Assembly: GCF_004795015.1 (NCBI RefSeq)
Contig: NZ_SSBI01000022.1
Location: 50,261 to 114,260, forward strand
DNA: 64,000 bases
Direction: 5' to 3'
Source: Streptomyces sp. A1277
GTDB lineage: Bacteria; Actinomycetota; Actinomycetes; Streptomycetales; Streptomycetaceae
Below are positions 46,602 through 54,439 of this stretch, piece after piece (positions within the stretch are counted from its first letter, which is position 1; every line of letters begins with the position of its first letter). The notes beneath the pieces were generated by a model that saw only the letters and a program-made list of their open reading frames with translations, made no database searches and had not been told where the DNA came from. A program made the translations under genes and the position numbers.

Positions 46602-47857
46602 TAAAACAGGCTGGTTCGAACGTAGGTAGCTGCCGCCGGACCCCGCCCTGCGAGCGGGCGCACGGCGGCTCACCTCCGCTCCTCCTGTCGATGGCTCGCT
46701 GGTCCCGGCCGGGATCGCTCTGGCTGCTTCGTTGCCCCTGCGGCTGCGGGACGCTCTGGGGTGCGGGCAGCTACTTCTGTCCAATTTTCGTCGTGCCCGG
46801 GCTCGTGACGTATGGCTGAGACGCAGGCCGATGGGTATGCCCGACTCCGCTCGATGCTTCCGCCTCGCGGTCTTCTGCTACGTAGGGCTACCACGTGCGC
46901 ACCGTGATCAGTGGTGATGGTGGAGACTCACGAATCCTGTGGCAGCGCAGAATGGTTCGTGGCCTGAGAGATCGCAGATCAGCCTCGCGCAGGACCCGCA
47001 GCAGTCCGGGTGGCGGCTGGACAGGTGCTCGATTACGGCCTTGGCGGGGTCTGCCAAACGACGAGCGGCTCTGTCTCGCATTCGGTGGTGACAGCGAGTT
47101 ATGGCGGCGAGGCAGGCTATTGGCCACGAAATCGCAAATCAACGCCTCATAGCCGCTCTCCTCCAGAAGACCGGCCGTCTTCTTGGCGTCTGGCAGTGAG
47201 AGTTCGCCGCGACGAGTCCGGGGCCCGGCACGGTGCCGTCCGCCTCAAAACTGGGTCAGAATTCAGCCGCCGCCGACAAAAACAGCGAGGTCGGGACGCC
47301 GACCACACCTTCCGAGGGGTGGAGATGCTCAACGAGCACTATCCGGCACCACCGAATGTGGGACAGAGTCGAACGTTTTACAGTCTCGAGCGCGGCAGTC
47401 CCAGCTGCCCCTGTAACGCATAACGCGGCTACGGAAGCCAGGTTTGCACTCCACGCTGGCGGTAGCAGTAAAGGTGATGCTCGTGTCCCGACCGCTGAGG
47501 CGTGCAGGTGGGTGCCAGTGCGAAGCGCCCCGTCGTGTTCGGCCGGGAAGCCGGAACCGATACTCCTGCGGCTCCCGGTGCCCGGTCGATACGGAGTGTG
47601 ACTGCATCTGTCAAGTGGAGGGGTGGCAACGGAGTCCGCGGCATGCGCTGCGGGTGAGCCGCGCGATTGCCTGCCTCGCAGTAGATGCGCCGGGTGGATC
47701 GTCTCCCAGTACAGGCGCAGGGGCCGCCACATGGCCGTGCGGTACGTACCGCGCGGCAGTTCGGTTGCCGGGGATCGAGGCGGATGCAGCAGGACTCAGC
47801 AGGATGTAAATGTCCGCCTGTGTGGCGTTTCCGCAGGTGAGACGCATCTCCCTTTTA
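46602..47857. other. Right part of island 1, no identifiable gene
   Basis: About 1.25 kb of mixed composition with only short, biased-poor frames on both strands. I looked for integrase, excisionase and replication protein fragments and found none. Probably degraded element DNA ending at att copy B. Confidence 0.5.
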
Positions 47858-47880
47858 GGTTCGAGTCCCACCCGCCCCAC
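47858..47880 (+). repeat. Attachment-site repeat, copy B
   Basis: All 23 bases match the tRNA 3' end at 42601-42623. Its left flank GCAGGTGAGACGC (47833-47845) recurs before copy C, and its right flank CGTTCTGACCTG (47900-47911) recurs after A and C. It separates islands 1 and 2. Confidence 0.82.
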
Positions 47881-48061
47881 GACCGCAGGTCAGGAGAAAC
47901 GTTCTGACCTGCGGAACGCGGTTTTCGGAGGCGTGGGGTCGTCGAATCGGTGCAGCGAACGTGCAGCGTTGCATCAATCTCTGAGCTTATGCAGGTCTGT
48001 GACCTGTATTTTCGGTGATGGCCTCTGTGGGGTGGGTGGTGGGATCTCCCACGTTCCTCCG

Positions 48062-48463
48062 TCACGGCAGTGCCCTGCTTTTACAGACGGTTCCTTCAAG
48101 CGATCCTGGCTGCCGCATCGCGGCCGGAGCGCCTCGCAGCGAGCGCAGGAAGGTGGACCGGAAGGCTTCGGTTTCGCTGTCGCCGACCATGACGCCCAGG
48201 GCCTCGCGGCCGCCGTCCTCGGTGACGCCGGTGGCGATGACCACGGCCTGGGAGACGATCCGGTGGTCCACGCGGGCTTTGACGTAGGTCGCGTAGAGAT
48301 GCACGTAGGGGAATCGGGTGTGGTCCAGCGGCCGGGTGCGGAACGCGTCGAGATCGCCGCAGATCCTCGAGACCTCGCTCTTCGATATGCCGGTGTCCGA
48401 GCCGAGCGCCTGGACCAGGTCATCGACGCTCATGAAGCCTCCGGAGTTGGATAACGTTGTCAA
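48062..48463 (-). pseudogene. IS256/Mutator-family transposase fragment
   Basis: Reads SVDDLVQALGSDTGISKSEV, SRICGDLDAFRTRPL and FPYVHLYATYVKARVDHRIV, then VSQAVVIATGVTEDGGREAL, the middle of an IS256-type transposase. Both ends are missing, and after FLRSL the frame runs into unrelated sequence. A relic near the left edge of island 2. Confidence 0.82.
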
Positions 48464-48528
48464 CTGCCCTTAGGAGCTGGGTGGTTCCCTGCACGCAATG
48501 GTGCTGTCAATGAGTTGTGTGAACCCTG

Positions 48529-49041
48529 TTACTCATGCGAACTCATCGCTCCCGTCAGCCGTGCGGCGGCGGGCCCGGCTGTGGCACGGCTCAGCCGGCA
48601 GATGACCGTTCCCGCCACGGTGTCCTCGGTCAGGTAACCCCAGGTGCGTGAATCGGTGCCGGCGGGGGAGTCCGCGAGAGCGACGAGCAGGCCCGGGGGG
48701 ACCACGGTGCCCGGCGAGGCGCCCACCGCGGTGAGTACGGCGCCGGGCACGGGGCGGCCGGGTCCCGCGCCGAGCCGTTTGACGATCAGGGGTGCGGCGG
48801 CGTGCTTGTCCGGCTCGGGTCCCCCTGCTCCCAGCGGACCCCGGAGGACGATCACCGTGCCGTCGGGTGCGCGGCCGAGCGGCCGGCGCAGCATCAGCAG
48901 ACGGTCGCCGGAGCGGTAGGCGGGTTCCATGCTGGATCCGGCCACGGTCAGGACGACGAGCAGTTTCCGCGCGGCGAGTGCCGCGGCGGCGAGGGCGATC
49001 ACCGCGGTCATTCCGCTGCGGGTCGTTCCGCTGCGGGTCAT
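48529..49041 (-). CDS. S26 family signal peptidase-like protease
   Basis: A 170-residue membrane-anchored Ser/Lys protease. One N-terminal helix precedes the catalytic segment VAGSSMEPAYRSGDRLLM (Ser37 of the SMEP motif) and IVKRLGA (Lys88). The later ADSPAGTDSRTWGYLT corresponds to the GDNxxxSxDSR box, altered at the start. The ATG overlaps the ATPase stop (ATGA). In this cluster it is the only visible protease and so the best candidate to remove the precursor leader. Confidence 0.85.
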   Translation of the reverse strand: MTRSGTTRSGMTAVIALAAAALAARKLLVVLTVAGSSMEPAYRSGDRLLMLRRPLGRAPDGTVIVLRGPLGAGGPEPDKHAAAPLIVKRLGAGPGRPVPGAVLTAVGASPGTVVPPGLLVALADSPAGTDSRTWGYLTEDTVAGTVICRLSRATAGPAAARLTGAMSSHE

Positions 49042-49853
49042 GGCGCGGAGTCCTCGGCCGCGGTGTCATGAACGATCTTCCCGTCGCGCATCGTCACCGT
49101 CCGGTGGCACTGCTGGGCCAGACTGTGGTCGTGCGTGGCGATCAGCAGGGTCGTGCCGTGCTCGGCGTTGAGCCGCAGCAGCAGGTCGATCACTCCGGCG
49201 CCGGTGGCCGTGTCGAGGTTCCCGGTGGGCTCGTCGGCGAGGAGCAGTCCGGGTTCGCCGATGAGTGCCCGGGCTATCGCGACGCGCTGCTGCTGTCCGC
49301 CGGACAGCTGGGAGGGCAGCGCGTTCTCCCGGCCGGTCAGCCCCACGGACGCCAGCAGCTCCTTGGCGCGGGGCACGGCCGAGGTGCGCCTGCGATAGGG
49401 GATGAGCGGGGCGATGACGTTGTCCATCGCGGTGAGTGCGGGCAGGAGGTGGAACCGCTGGAAGACGAAGCCGACGTCGCGTCGGTAGCGTGTGAGTTCC
49501 GCGCGCCCCGCCGCGGTGACCTCGGTGGAGCCGACCCGGATGACACCGCTGTCGGCCGGCTCGACGGCTCCCAGGAGGTGCAGGAGCGTCGACTTGCCGG
49601 AGCCGCTCGGCCCGGTGAGCGCCACCGCGTCCCCGGGCCGGACCTGGAGGCTGACCCGGTCCACGGCGGTGACGGAGGCGGTCCTGCCGGCGGAGAACGT
49701 CTTTTCGAGCTCGGTGACGGCCACGGCGAATCCCTGCCGGGCGGTGGCGGGGGCGCCCGGGACGTCGGGCTCCGGCGGAGCGGGGGGCGCGGTGCGGCGT
49801 CGTACGGGCACGGCTGGACCTCCAGGATCTCGGATACGGCGAGCGGATGTCAT
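49038..49853 (-). CDS. MacB/LolD-type ABC transporter ATPase
   Basis: 271 residues. Walker A GPSGSGKST, Q-loop FQRFHLLPAL, signature LSGGQQQR and Walker B LLLADEPTGNLD are intact. The ATG at 49853 overlaps the permease stop (ATGA), which decides the start despite a much longer open frame. The first 45 residues are a Pro/Arg-rich extension. Pairs with the FtsX-type permease. Confidence 0.9.
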   Translation of the reverse strand: MTSARRIRDPGGPAVPVRRRTAPPAPPEPDVPGAPATARQGFAVAVTELEKTFSAGRTASVTAVDRVSLQVRPGDAVALTGPSGSGKSTLLHLLGAVEPADSGVIRVGSTEVTAAGRAELTRYRRDVGFVFQRFHLLPALTAMDNVIAPLIPYRRRTSAVPRAKELLASVGLTGRENALPSQLSGGQQQRVAIARALIGEPGLLLADEPTGNLDTATGAGVIDLLLRLNAEHGTTLLIATHDHSLAQQCHRTVTMRDGKIVHDTAAEDSAP

Positions 49854-52690
49854 TCCTCGGCGAGGAGCCGGGCGGCGGGAATGCGGCGAAGCAGGAACAC
49901 GGGTACGGCAGCTGCCAGTACCGTGACCACGGTTGCCGTTGCGGCTGCGCCGGCGGCGATCAGGACCAGCGACATCGGCAGGCGCCCGGTGAACGCCGCG
50001 TCCGCGCCCAGTGCCGCACCCGCCCCGAGCACCGAGGCCGCTCCGGCCATCAGCGCGGCTTCGGTGAGGACGAGGCGGTGGAGGGCGGCGTCGCTCCATC
50101 CCGTGGCGCGCAGCAGCGCGTACTCGGCGGCGCGTTCGCGGACGTTGAGGTAGAGGACGTCCGCTACCGTCGCCGCTCCGAGGAGGGCGGCCACGGCTGC
50201 CGCTGCGTAGTCGCTGCTGCGGACCTGGACGGAGACCGCGTCACCGAGCAGGGAGCCGGCCACCTCGCCGTCGAAGGCGGTACTGATACCGGCCAGCGCC
50301 ACCAGGGCCGCGACGCCGCCGGCGAGAGCGGCCGTACCGAGCAGGGCCCGCCCGGGAACCCTGGCCAGGTTGGTCAGTGCGAGGCGGGTGATTCCGGAGA
50401 GCCGCGCGGCCCGCCGCGGGCCGCGGACCGCGGGGGCGACCGCGCTCCCGGGATGGGAGCGGGCGGCCTGCAGTCCGGGACGCAGCGCTGCCAGGGTGGC
50501 GAGCCCCAGGGCGGCGGGCACGGCGAGCAGGGCGCGGCCGGGCGATACCGGCACCCCCGCCAGCGCTCCTGCCGGGACGGCCAGCGCGGCGCCGACCAGG
50601 CCCGCGAGCGCGCCGAGCGCGCCGACCTCGGTGAGAATCAGCGCGAAGAGCCGCCGGGCCGGCCATCCGGTGCAGGCCAGCACGGCGAGTTCGGCGCGGC
50701 GGGTCCGGACCGCCGCCGAGGTCGCACCCGCGACGAACAGCACGCACACTCCCAGGATCAGGAGGAAGAGCAGGAGCGCCTTGCGGTCGATGGCCGCGAC
50801 CGCGACGGTGGCCACCCCCTTCAGCGACCACATCTCGGCCAGGTGCAGTACGGGGCGTCCGTAGCGTCCGGCGGGGTCGGTGACCGTGACCGGGGAGGGC
50901 GACGAGCCCACGGTGACGTCCACGTCCAGGCCGGTGCGCCGGTGTATCTGCTCGGCGACCAGCCGGAGCCGTTCGCGGGAGAGTGCGTCGGTGCCCAGCG
51001 CGCCGGTGAGCCGGACCCGGACGACGCTGATCGGCGCCTTGGCGTTCACGCCGTGGGCGGGCGTGGTGTTCTGGAAGTGCCGGGAGCTGTTGAGGACGTC
51101 CAGCGACGAGAGCGTCGTGATCATGCTCGGCGGCACGGACAGCAGGCCCGCGATATTGCCATTGGGCAGCAGGGGACGGTTCCGGAGGGCCTTGCGTGAG
51201 GCGTTGTCCGCTCCTGACGCGGTGGCGGGGAAGTAGGTCTCCATCGGGACGGCGCCCAGCCCGGTCGCCGCGGCGGTCAGCCGGTCCGGGTCGAACTCGC
51301 CCAGTACCTGGAGCTGCGGTGCGGGCGGGGACACGTCGGCGATCTCCTGTACCGGGTGCCGGGTCAGCGGGCGCACCGCGGTGTCGCCCGTGTCGCCGGT
51401 GTCGGAGAGCAGGCCGGCCCCGAAGTGGATGCTGGTGTCCGGGATCCGGGAAGCGGGTACCGGGCCTGCCGCCAGGCGGTCGCCGCCGTCGGTGTACCGG
51501 ACCGGGAGGGCGCTCAGGTACTGCCAGATCTGAGTGTCCGCGGTGGCTCCGCCGGCCGTGCCGGTCGAGGACGAGTTGAGGGAGTCGATCAGCCGGCGAT
51601 GTGCGTCCTGTGCGGCGAACGCGGTCCGGGACACGGGGGTGCCCGCTGCGCGGGGAAGGGCCGATCCGAGGACCTCGGTGTCCTGGCCGGCTGCCACGCG
51701 TGCCGCGGCGGCGGCCGGGAGTTCGCTCACCTTCACGTGCAGTTGTTCCTCGATGGCGGTGCGGCCCGCGAGGAGGACCGGGATCTTCGTGAACGGCTCC
51801 GAGGAACCTTCCTGGCTCTCCGCCACCGGCTTTTGCCCGGGGGCGAAGTAGTGGCCCTTGTCGACGGCCCGGTCCAGCCCGGCCAGCCGGGCTTCCTGGA
51901 CCGGGTCGACGGCTTGGACGAGGAAGGGCATGGACCATGGGACCAGGGTGGTCCCCGCTGCCGGGGTGCCCTTGTTCGTGGGACGCGCGGCGGGGGAGGC
52001 GGCCCCTGCCGCGTTGTAGGTGTTGTCCTGGTTGGTGGACCCGCACGCGAGAGTGGCTACCGGGCGGGCGTACCGGTTGGTCTTCGGGTCGACCGGGTTC
52101 GGGTTGTCCGACATACCGCAGATCTGGATGACGGAACCGTCCGGCGCCGACTGGGCGACGGGGTCGCCTTCACTGCGGTTCTTCCGGTCGTGCAGCGGCC
52201 GGTCGGTGACGTAGACGTACGACTCACCGGTGGGGATCTCGGTCAGTCCCCGTTCCGATGTCTGGGTGGTGGAGACGCGGAACAACTGTGGTCCGTCTCC
52301 GGGCTTCAGATGCTCCGTCAGGTCGACCGGCAGCTGCACGGTCTGCAGGGCGTACCCGACGACGGCCACCGGCGCGGCGACGTCCACGCCCGGGATGTGC
52401 AGCACCTGCTGCCACTGCCGCGAGGTGATCCCCCCGGACAATCCGGCCAGGGCGGTGGACGAGACCAGATTCGCCCTGGACTCCAGCGCGGAGCGGGCCC
52501 CTGCCGGACGTACCAGGAGGTCGTAAGCGCCGCGGTCGTTGGCTGCCACCTTGCCGACGACGTCCAGGCGCTGGGTGCGCGCGGTGGCGGTGAGCACCGA
52601 GAACGAGGTCACGGCCACCAGAAGTGCGGCAACCAGGGCCAGTGCCCTTCCAGGCCGGTAGCGCAGTTGAGACAACACCAGATTCCACAC
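49850..52690 (-). CDS. Large FtsX-type ABC transporter permease
   Basis: 946 residues starting VWNLVLSQLRYRPGRALALV. After the first helix comes a very large extracellular region (about 50-600) and then clusters of helices with FtsX-type repeats (LFLLILGVCVLFVAGATSAA; ALLRATGWSDAALHRLVLTE). MacB-like mechanotransmission or lipid/peptide expulsion is typical of the family. With the ATPase and S26 protease in one coupled transcript, immunity or export of the peptide is the likely role. Confidence 0.88.
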   Translation of the reverse strand: MWNLVLSQLRYRPGRALALVAALLVAVTSFSVLTATARTQRLDVVGKVAANDRGAYDLLVRPAGARSALESRANLVSSTALAGLSGGITSRQWQQVLHIPGVDVAAPVAVVGYALQTVQLPVDLTEHLKPGDGPQLFRVSTTQTSERGLTEIPTGESYVYVTDRPLHDRKNRSEGDPVAQSAPDGSVIQICGMSDNPNPVDPKTNRYARPVATLACGSTNQDNTYNAAGAASPAARPTNKGTPAAGTTLVPWSMPFLVQAVDPVQEARLAGLDRAVDKGHYFAPGQKPVAESQEGSSEPFTKIPVLLAGRTAIEEQLHVKVSELPAAAAARVAAGQDTEVLGSALPRAAGTPVSRTAFAAQDAHRRLIDSLNSSSTGTAGGATADTQIWQYLSALPVRYTDGGDRLAAGPVPASRIPDTSIHFGAGLLSDTGDTGDTAVRPLTRHPVQEIADVSPPAPQLQVLGEFDPDRLTAAATGLGAVPMETYFPATASGADNASRKALRNRPLLPNGNIAGLLSVPPSMITTLSSLDVLNSSRHFQNTTPAHGVNAKAPISVVRVRLTGALGTDALSRERLRLVAEQIHRRTGLDVDVTVGSSPSPVTVTDPAGRYGRPVLHLAEMWSLKGVATVAVAAIDRKALLLFLLILGVCVLFVAGATSAAVRTRRAELAVLACTGWPARRLFALILTEVGALGALAGLVGAALAVPAGALAGVPVSPGRALLAVPAALGLATLAALRPGLQAARSHPGSAVAPAVRGPRRAARLSGITRLALTNLARVPGRALLGTAALAGGVAALVALAGISTAFDGEVAGSLLGDAVSVQVRSSDYAAAAVAALLGAATVADVLYLNVRERAAEYALLRATGWSDAALHRLVLTEAALMAGAASVLGAGAALGADAAFTGRLPMSLVLIAAGAAATATVVTVLAAAVPVFLLRRIPAARLLAEE

Positions 52691-52995
52691 GGCGCCCCCC
52701 GGCGGCTGTAGTCGGCATCGGCGGTGCGGTGCTGCCGTTCGCAGCGCCAGGCACGACCACCCTCGGTGCGGGACCTTTGCACGGTCCTGCAAAGAGTGTC
52801 AACGCACTGAACAGGCTTTCGATGAAGGTTCTTCGTGGCGAAGCTCTGACCTGCGTAGTTATGGGGGAGTCAGAAATAAGTCTTGAAAAATTGAGTACTT
52901 GCGTCAGTCTTGTAGGTAGTTTGCAGTCATCGGTCAACCAGAGGGCGCAGTGCTGTGCCATGGGAATGACCGTCTTGAGGAAGGGTTCCGGAATA
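52691..52995. promoter_or_regulatory. Divergent intergenic region of the peptide system
   Basis: 305 bases, clearly more AT-rich than the flanks on the precursor side. A perfect inverted repeat CTTTGCA-N6-TGCAAAG lies at 52775-52794, about 85 bases from the permease start. A possible promoter for the precursor sits around 52883-52918 (TTGAAA and AT-rich sequence). No regulator gene is in the cluster. Confidence 0.45.
52775..52794. promoter_or_regulatory. Inverted repeat CTTTGCA-N6-TGCAAAG
   Basis: Seven-base perfect arms with six-base spacer, placed to control the permease operon or both directions. Candidate operator. Confidence 0.45.
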
Positions 52996-53211
52996 ATGCT
53001 TTCCATTTCCACACTGGAGCGTGTGGGGGAGCGGCTGCTGCGCGCCGTACTCCCCGCAGAGGAAGCCAAGGCGTGCGGCTGGGGCGCCTGGGCGACCATC
53101 TGGGTCACCGACCAGGGGAACATCGTGAAGCAGCGCCGTACCAACAGCTGCAACGGTGCTCAGCAGTGTCGGGTCAACAGCTATGGCTCCATCTACTCCA
53201 TCAGCTGCTAG
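52996..53211 (+). CDS. Cysteine-rich secreted peptide precursor, 71 aa
   Basis: ATG 52996 follows GAGGAAGG at 52977-52984. Residues 1-26 (MLSISTLERVGERLLRAVLP then AEEAKA) form an amphipathic, leader-like segment without a hydrophobic Sec core. The predicted core, residues 27-71, begins CGWGAWATIWVTDQGNIVKQ and has cysteines at 27, 52, 58 and 71, starting and ending with Cys. AKA just before Cys27 is a signal-peptidase-like site. It lies between a redox/export operon and an ABC/protease operon. No family match known to me; disulfide-bonded bacteriocin or signal is the inference. ATGs at 52960 and 52966 are alternatives. Confidence 0.75.
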   Translation: MLSISTLERVGERLLRAVLPAEEAKACGWGAWATIWVTDQGNIVKQRRTNSCNGAQQCRVNSYGSIYSISC

Positions 53212-53222
53212 CTGTTGGTTGA

Positions 53223-53259
53223 ACTGTGTGGGGGCGACTGGAATTCGCCCCCACACAGT
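53223..53259 (+). terminator. Hairpin after the peptide precursor
   Basis: ACTGTGTGGGGGCG (53223-53236) pairs perfectly with CGCCCCCACACAGT (53246-53259), 14-bp arms and a 9-base loop, 11 bases after the precursor stop. No T-run follows. Acts as partial terminator or mRNA stabiliser, as usual between a peptide gene and its export genes. Confidence 0.8.
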
Positions 53260-53307
53260 CACCCGGATCATCTCGCATTTCGGTGGCGCGGCCGGAGGAG
53301 GGGCGCG

Positions 53308-53856
53308 GTGTACTGGATTCAGTTCGAGGCGCAGCTGGTGCTGGCCCTCGTGTTCACCTGGTCGGCAGCGGCGAAGCTCTTCTCACCTGCGACGTTCACG
53401 ACGCTCAAACGGTCCGTCGCGGTACTCGCAAGGGTGCCGGGACCGTGGTCTTCCTGGGCGCCCCACGCGCTCGTCACGGCGGAGGCGGCACTGGCGGGCG
53501 GCCTCCTGGTGCCGGCGGCCGCGAAGGTCTCGCTGGCTCTGGCCATCCTGCTGCTCACCGTGTTCACCGTCGTCCTGCGGCGTGCGGTCAGCCGGGCCGT
53601 GCCTGTGCCCTGTGGCTGTTTCGGTCCTTCGAACCGCCCGGTCGGCCGGGTGCAGCTCTTCCGTAACGCCGCGCTGCTGACCATCGCGCTGTCCGGGCTG
53701 GCGGCCGGAATGACCGCGCCGCCCCATGGGCCGGTGCCGGTGCCGGTCGCGGGCGTGGCGCTCTGTCTGTGGGCAGCCCTCACACTGGCGATCTGCTTCG
53801 CGCTCTGGGACGAGTTCGCCGGTCTTCTCGCCCCGGCCGCGTCCGGCCACCGCTGA
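53308..53856 (+). CDS. MauE/DoxX-like redox membrane protein
   Basis: 182 residues with about four hydrophobic segments, beginning VYWIQFEAQLVLALVFTWSA. A CGCFG motif in VPVPCGCFGPSNRPVG is the characteristic cysteine pair of MauE-type proteins, which partner thioredoxin-like proteins across the membrane. GTG 53308 follows GGAGGAGG (53293-53300). Lies directly before the TlpA-like gene. Inferred role: passing reducing or oxidising equivalents for peptide disulfides. Confidence 0.85.
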   Translation: MYWIQFEAQLVLALVFTWSAAAKLFSPATFTTLKRSVAVLARVPGPWSSWAPHALVTAEAALAGGLLVPAAAKVSLALAILLLTVFTVVLRRAVSRAVPVPCGCFGPSNRPVGRVQLFRNAALLTIALSGLAAGMTAPPHGPVPVPVAGVALCLWAALTLAICFALWDEFAGLLAPAASGHR

Positions 53857-53911
53857 CGTCCCCCTCCGTTCCGTACAGGCCCGCAGGGCCCTGCTCCGAA
53901 GGAACACCCTC

Positions 53912-54439
53912 ATGGCTCTGCTCACTGTCGCCGTCATCGTGCTCGCGGCGGCGACCCTGCTGAACCTGGCCGTGCTCGCCGCCGTGGTCCGAAGGATGAC
54001 GCGGCTGACCGCGCCGGCCGGCCCGGCCGCCGATCACGGGCTCCCGGCAGGAGCTCCCGTGCCCGACTACACCGTCGAGTCGGCCGACGGCACCCGGCTC
54101 ACCAGGGAAGCCCTGCTGGGACGTACGACCCTGTTCGCCTTCTACTCCTCCTCGTGCCCGGACTGCCGGACCCAGGCTCCGGAACTCGCCGCCCGCTCCG
54201 CCGCTCTCGCGGCCGAAGGAGTGGCCGTGGTCCCGGTCCTGCTCGGCCCCGACACTCCCGACGGGCTCTCGTCCGTGCTGGAAGGCGTCGGACAGCTCAT
54301 GAACGAGTCGGGACCGGGGGGACTCACGGAGCTGTTCCGGGTGCAGGGCACGCCGTCCTACTTCCTGGTCGGTCCGCAGGGCAGCGTCCTGCGCAACGGA
54401 AGCAGCCTCGGCGAGTGCCTGCAGGCTCACGCCGTATGA
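53912..54439 (+). CDS. TlpA/thioredoxin-like membrane-anchored oxidoreductase
   Basis: 175 residues. One N-terminal helix (MALLTVAVIVLAAATLLNLA) anchors a thioredoxin domain facing outside. The active site is SSSCPDCRTQAPEL (CPDC) and the cis-Pro segment is VQGTPSYFLVG. Its stop overlaps the ATG of the ABC exporter (ATGA). The likely job is disulfide formation or isomerisation of the four-cysteine peptide. Confidence 0.88.
   Translation: MALLTVAVIVLAAATLLNLAVLAAVVRRMTRLTAPAGPAADHGLPAGAPVPDYTVESADGTRLTREALLGRTTLFAFYSSSCPDCRTQAPELAARSAALAAEGVAVVPVLLGPDTPDGLSSVLEGVGQLMNESGPGGLTELFRVQGTPSYFLVGPQGSVLRNGSSLGECLQAHAV

Noticed and set aside
47611..47880. Minus-strand frames beginning MGRVGLEPK at att copies B and C
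   Set aside because: Both start inside the tRNA-derived repeat; the shared N terminus comes from the repeat and not from a protein family.
52996..53211. Lanthipeptide precursor
   Set aside because: It has Cys, Ser and Thr, but no LanB, LanC, LanM, LanKC or similar enzyme is encoded in the island; redox genes favour disulfides.
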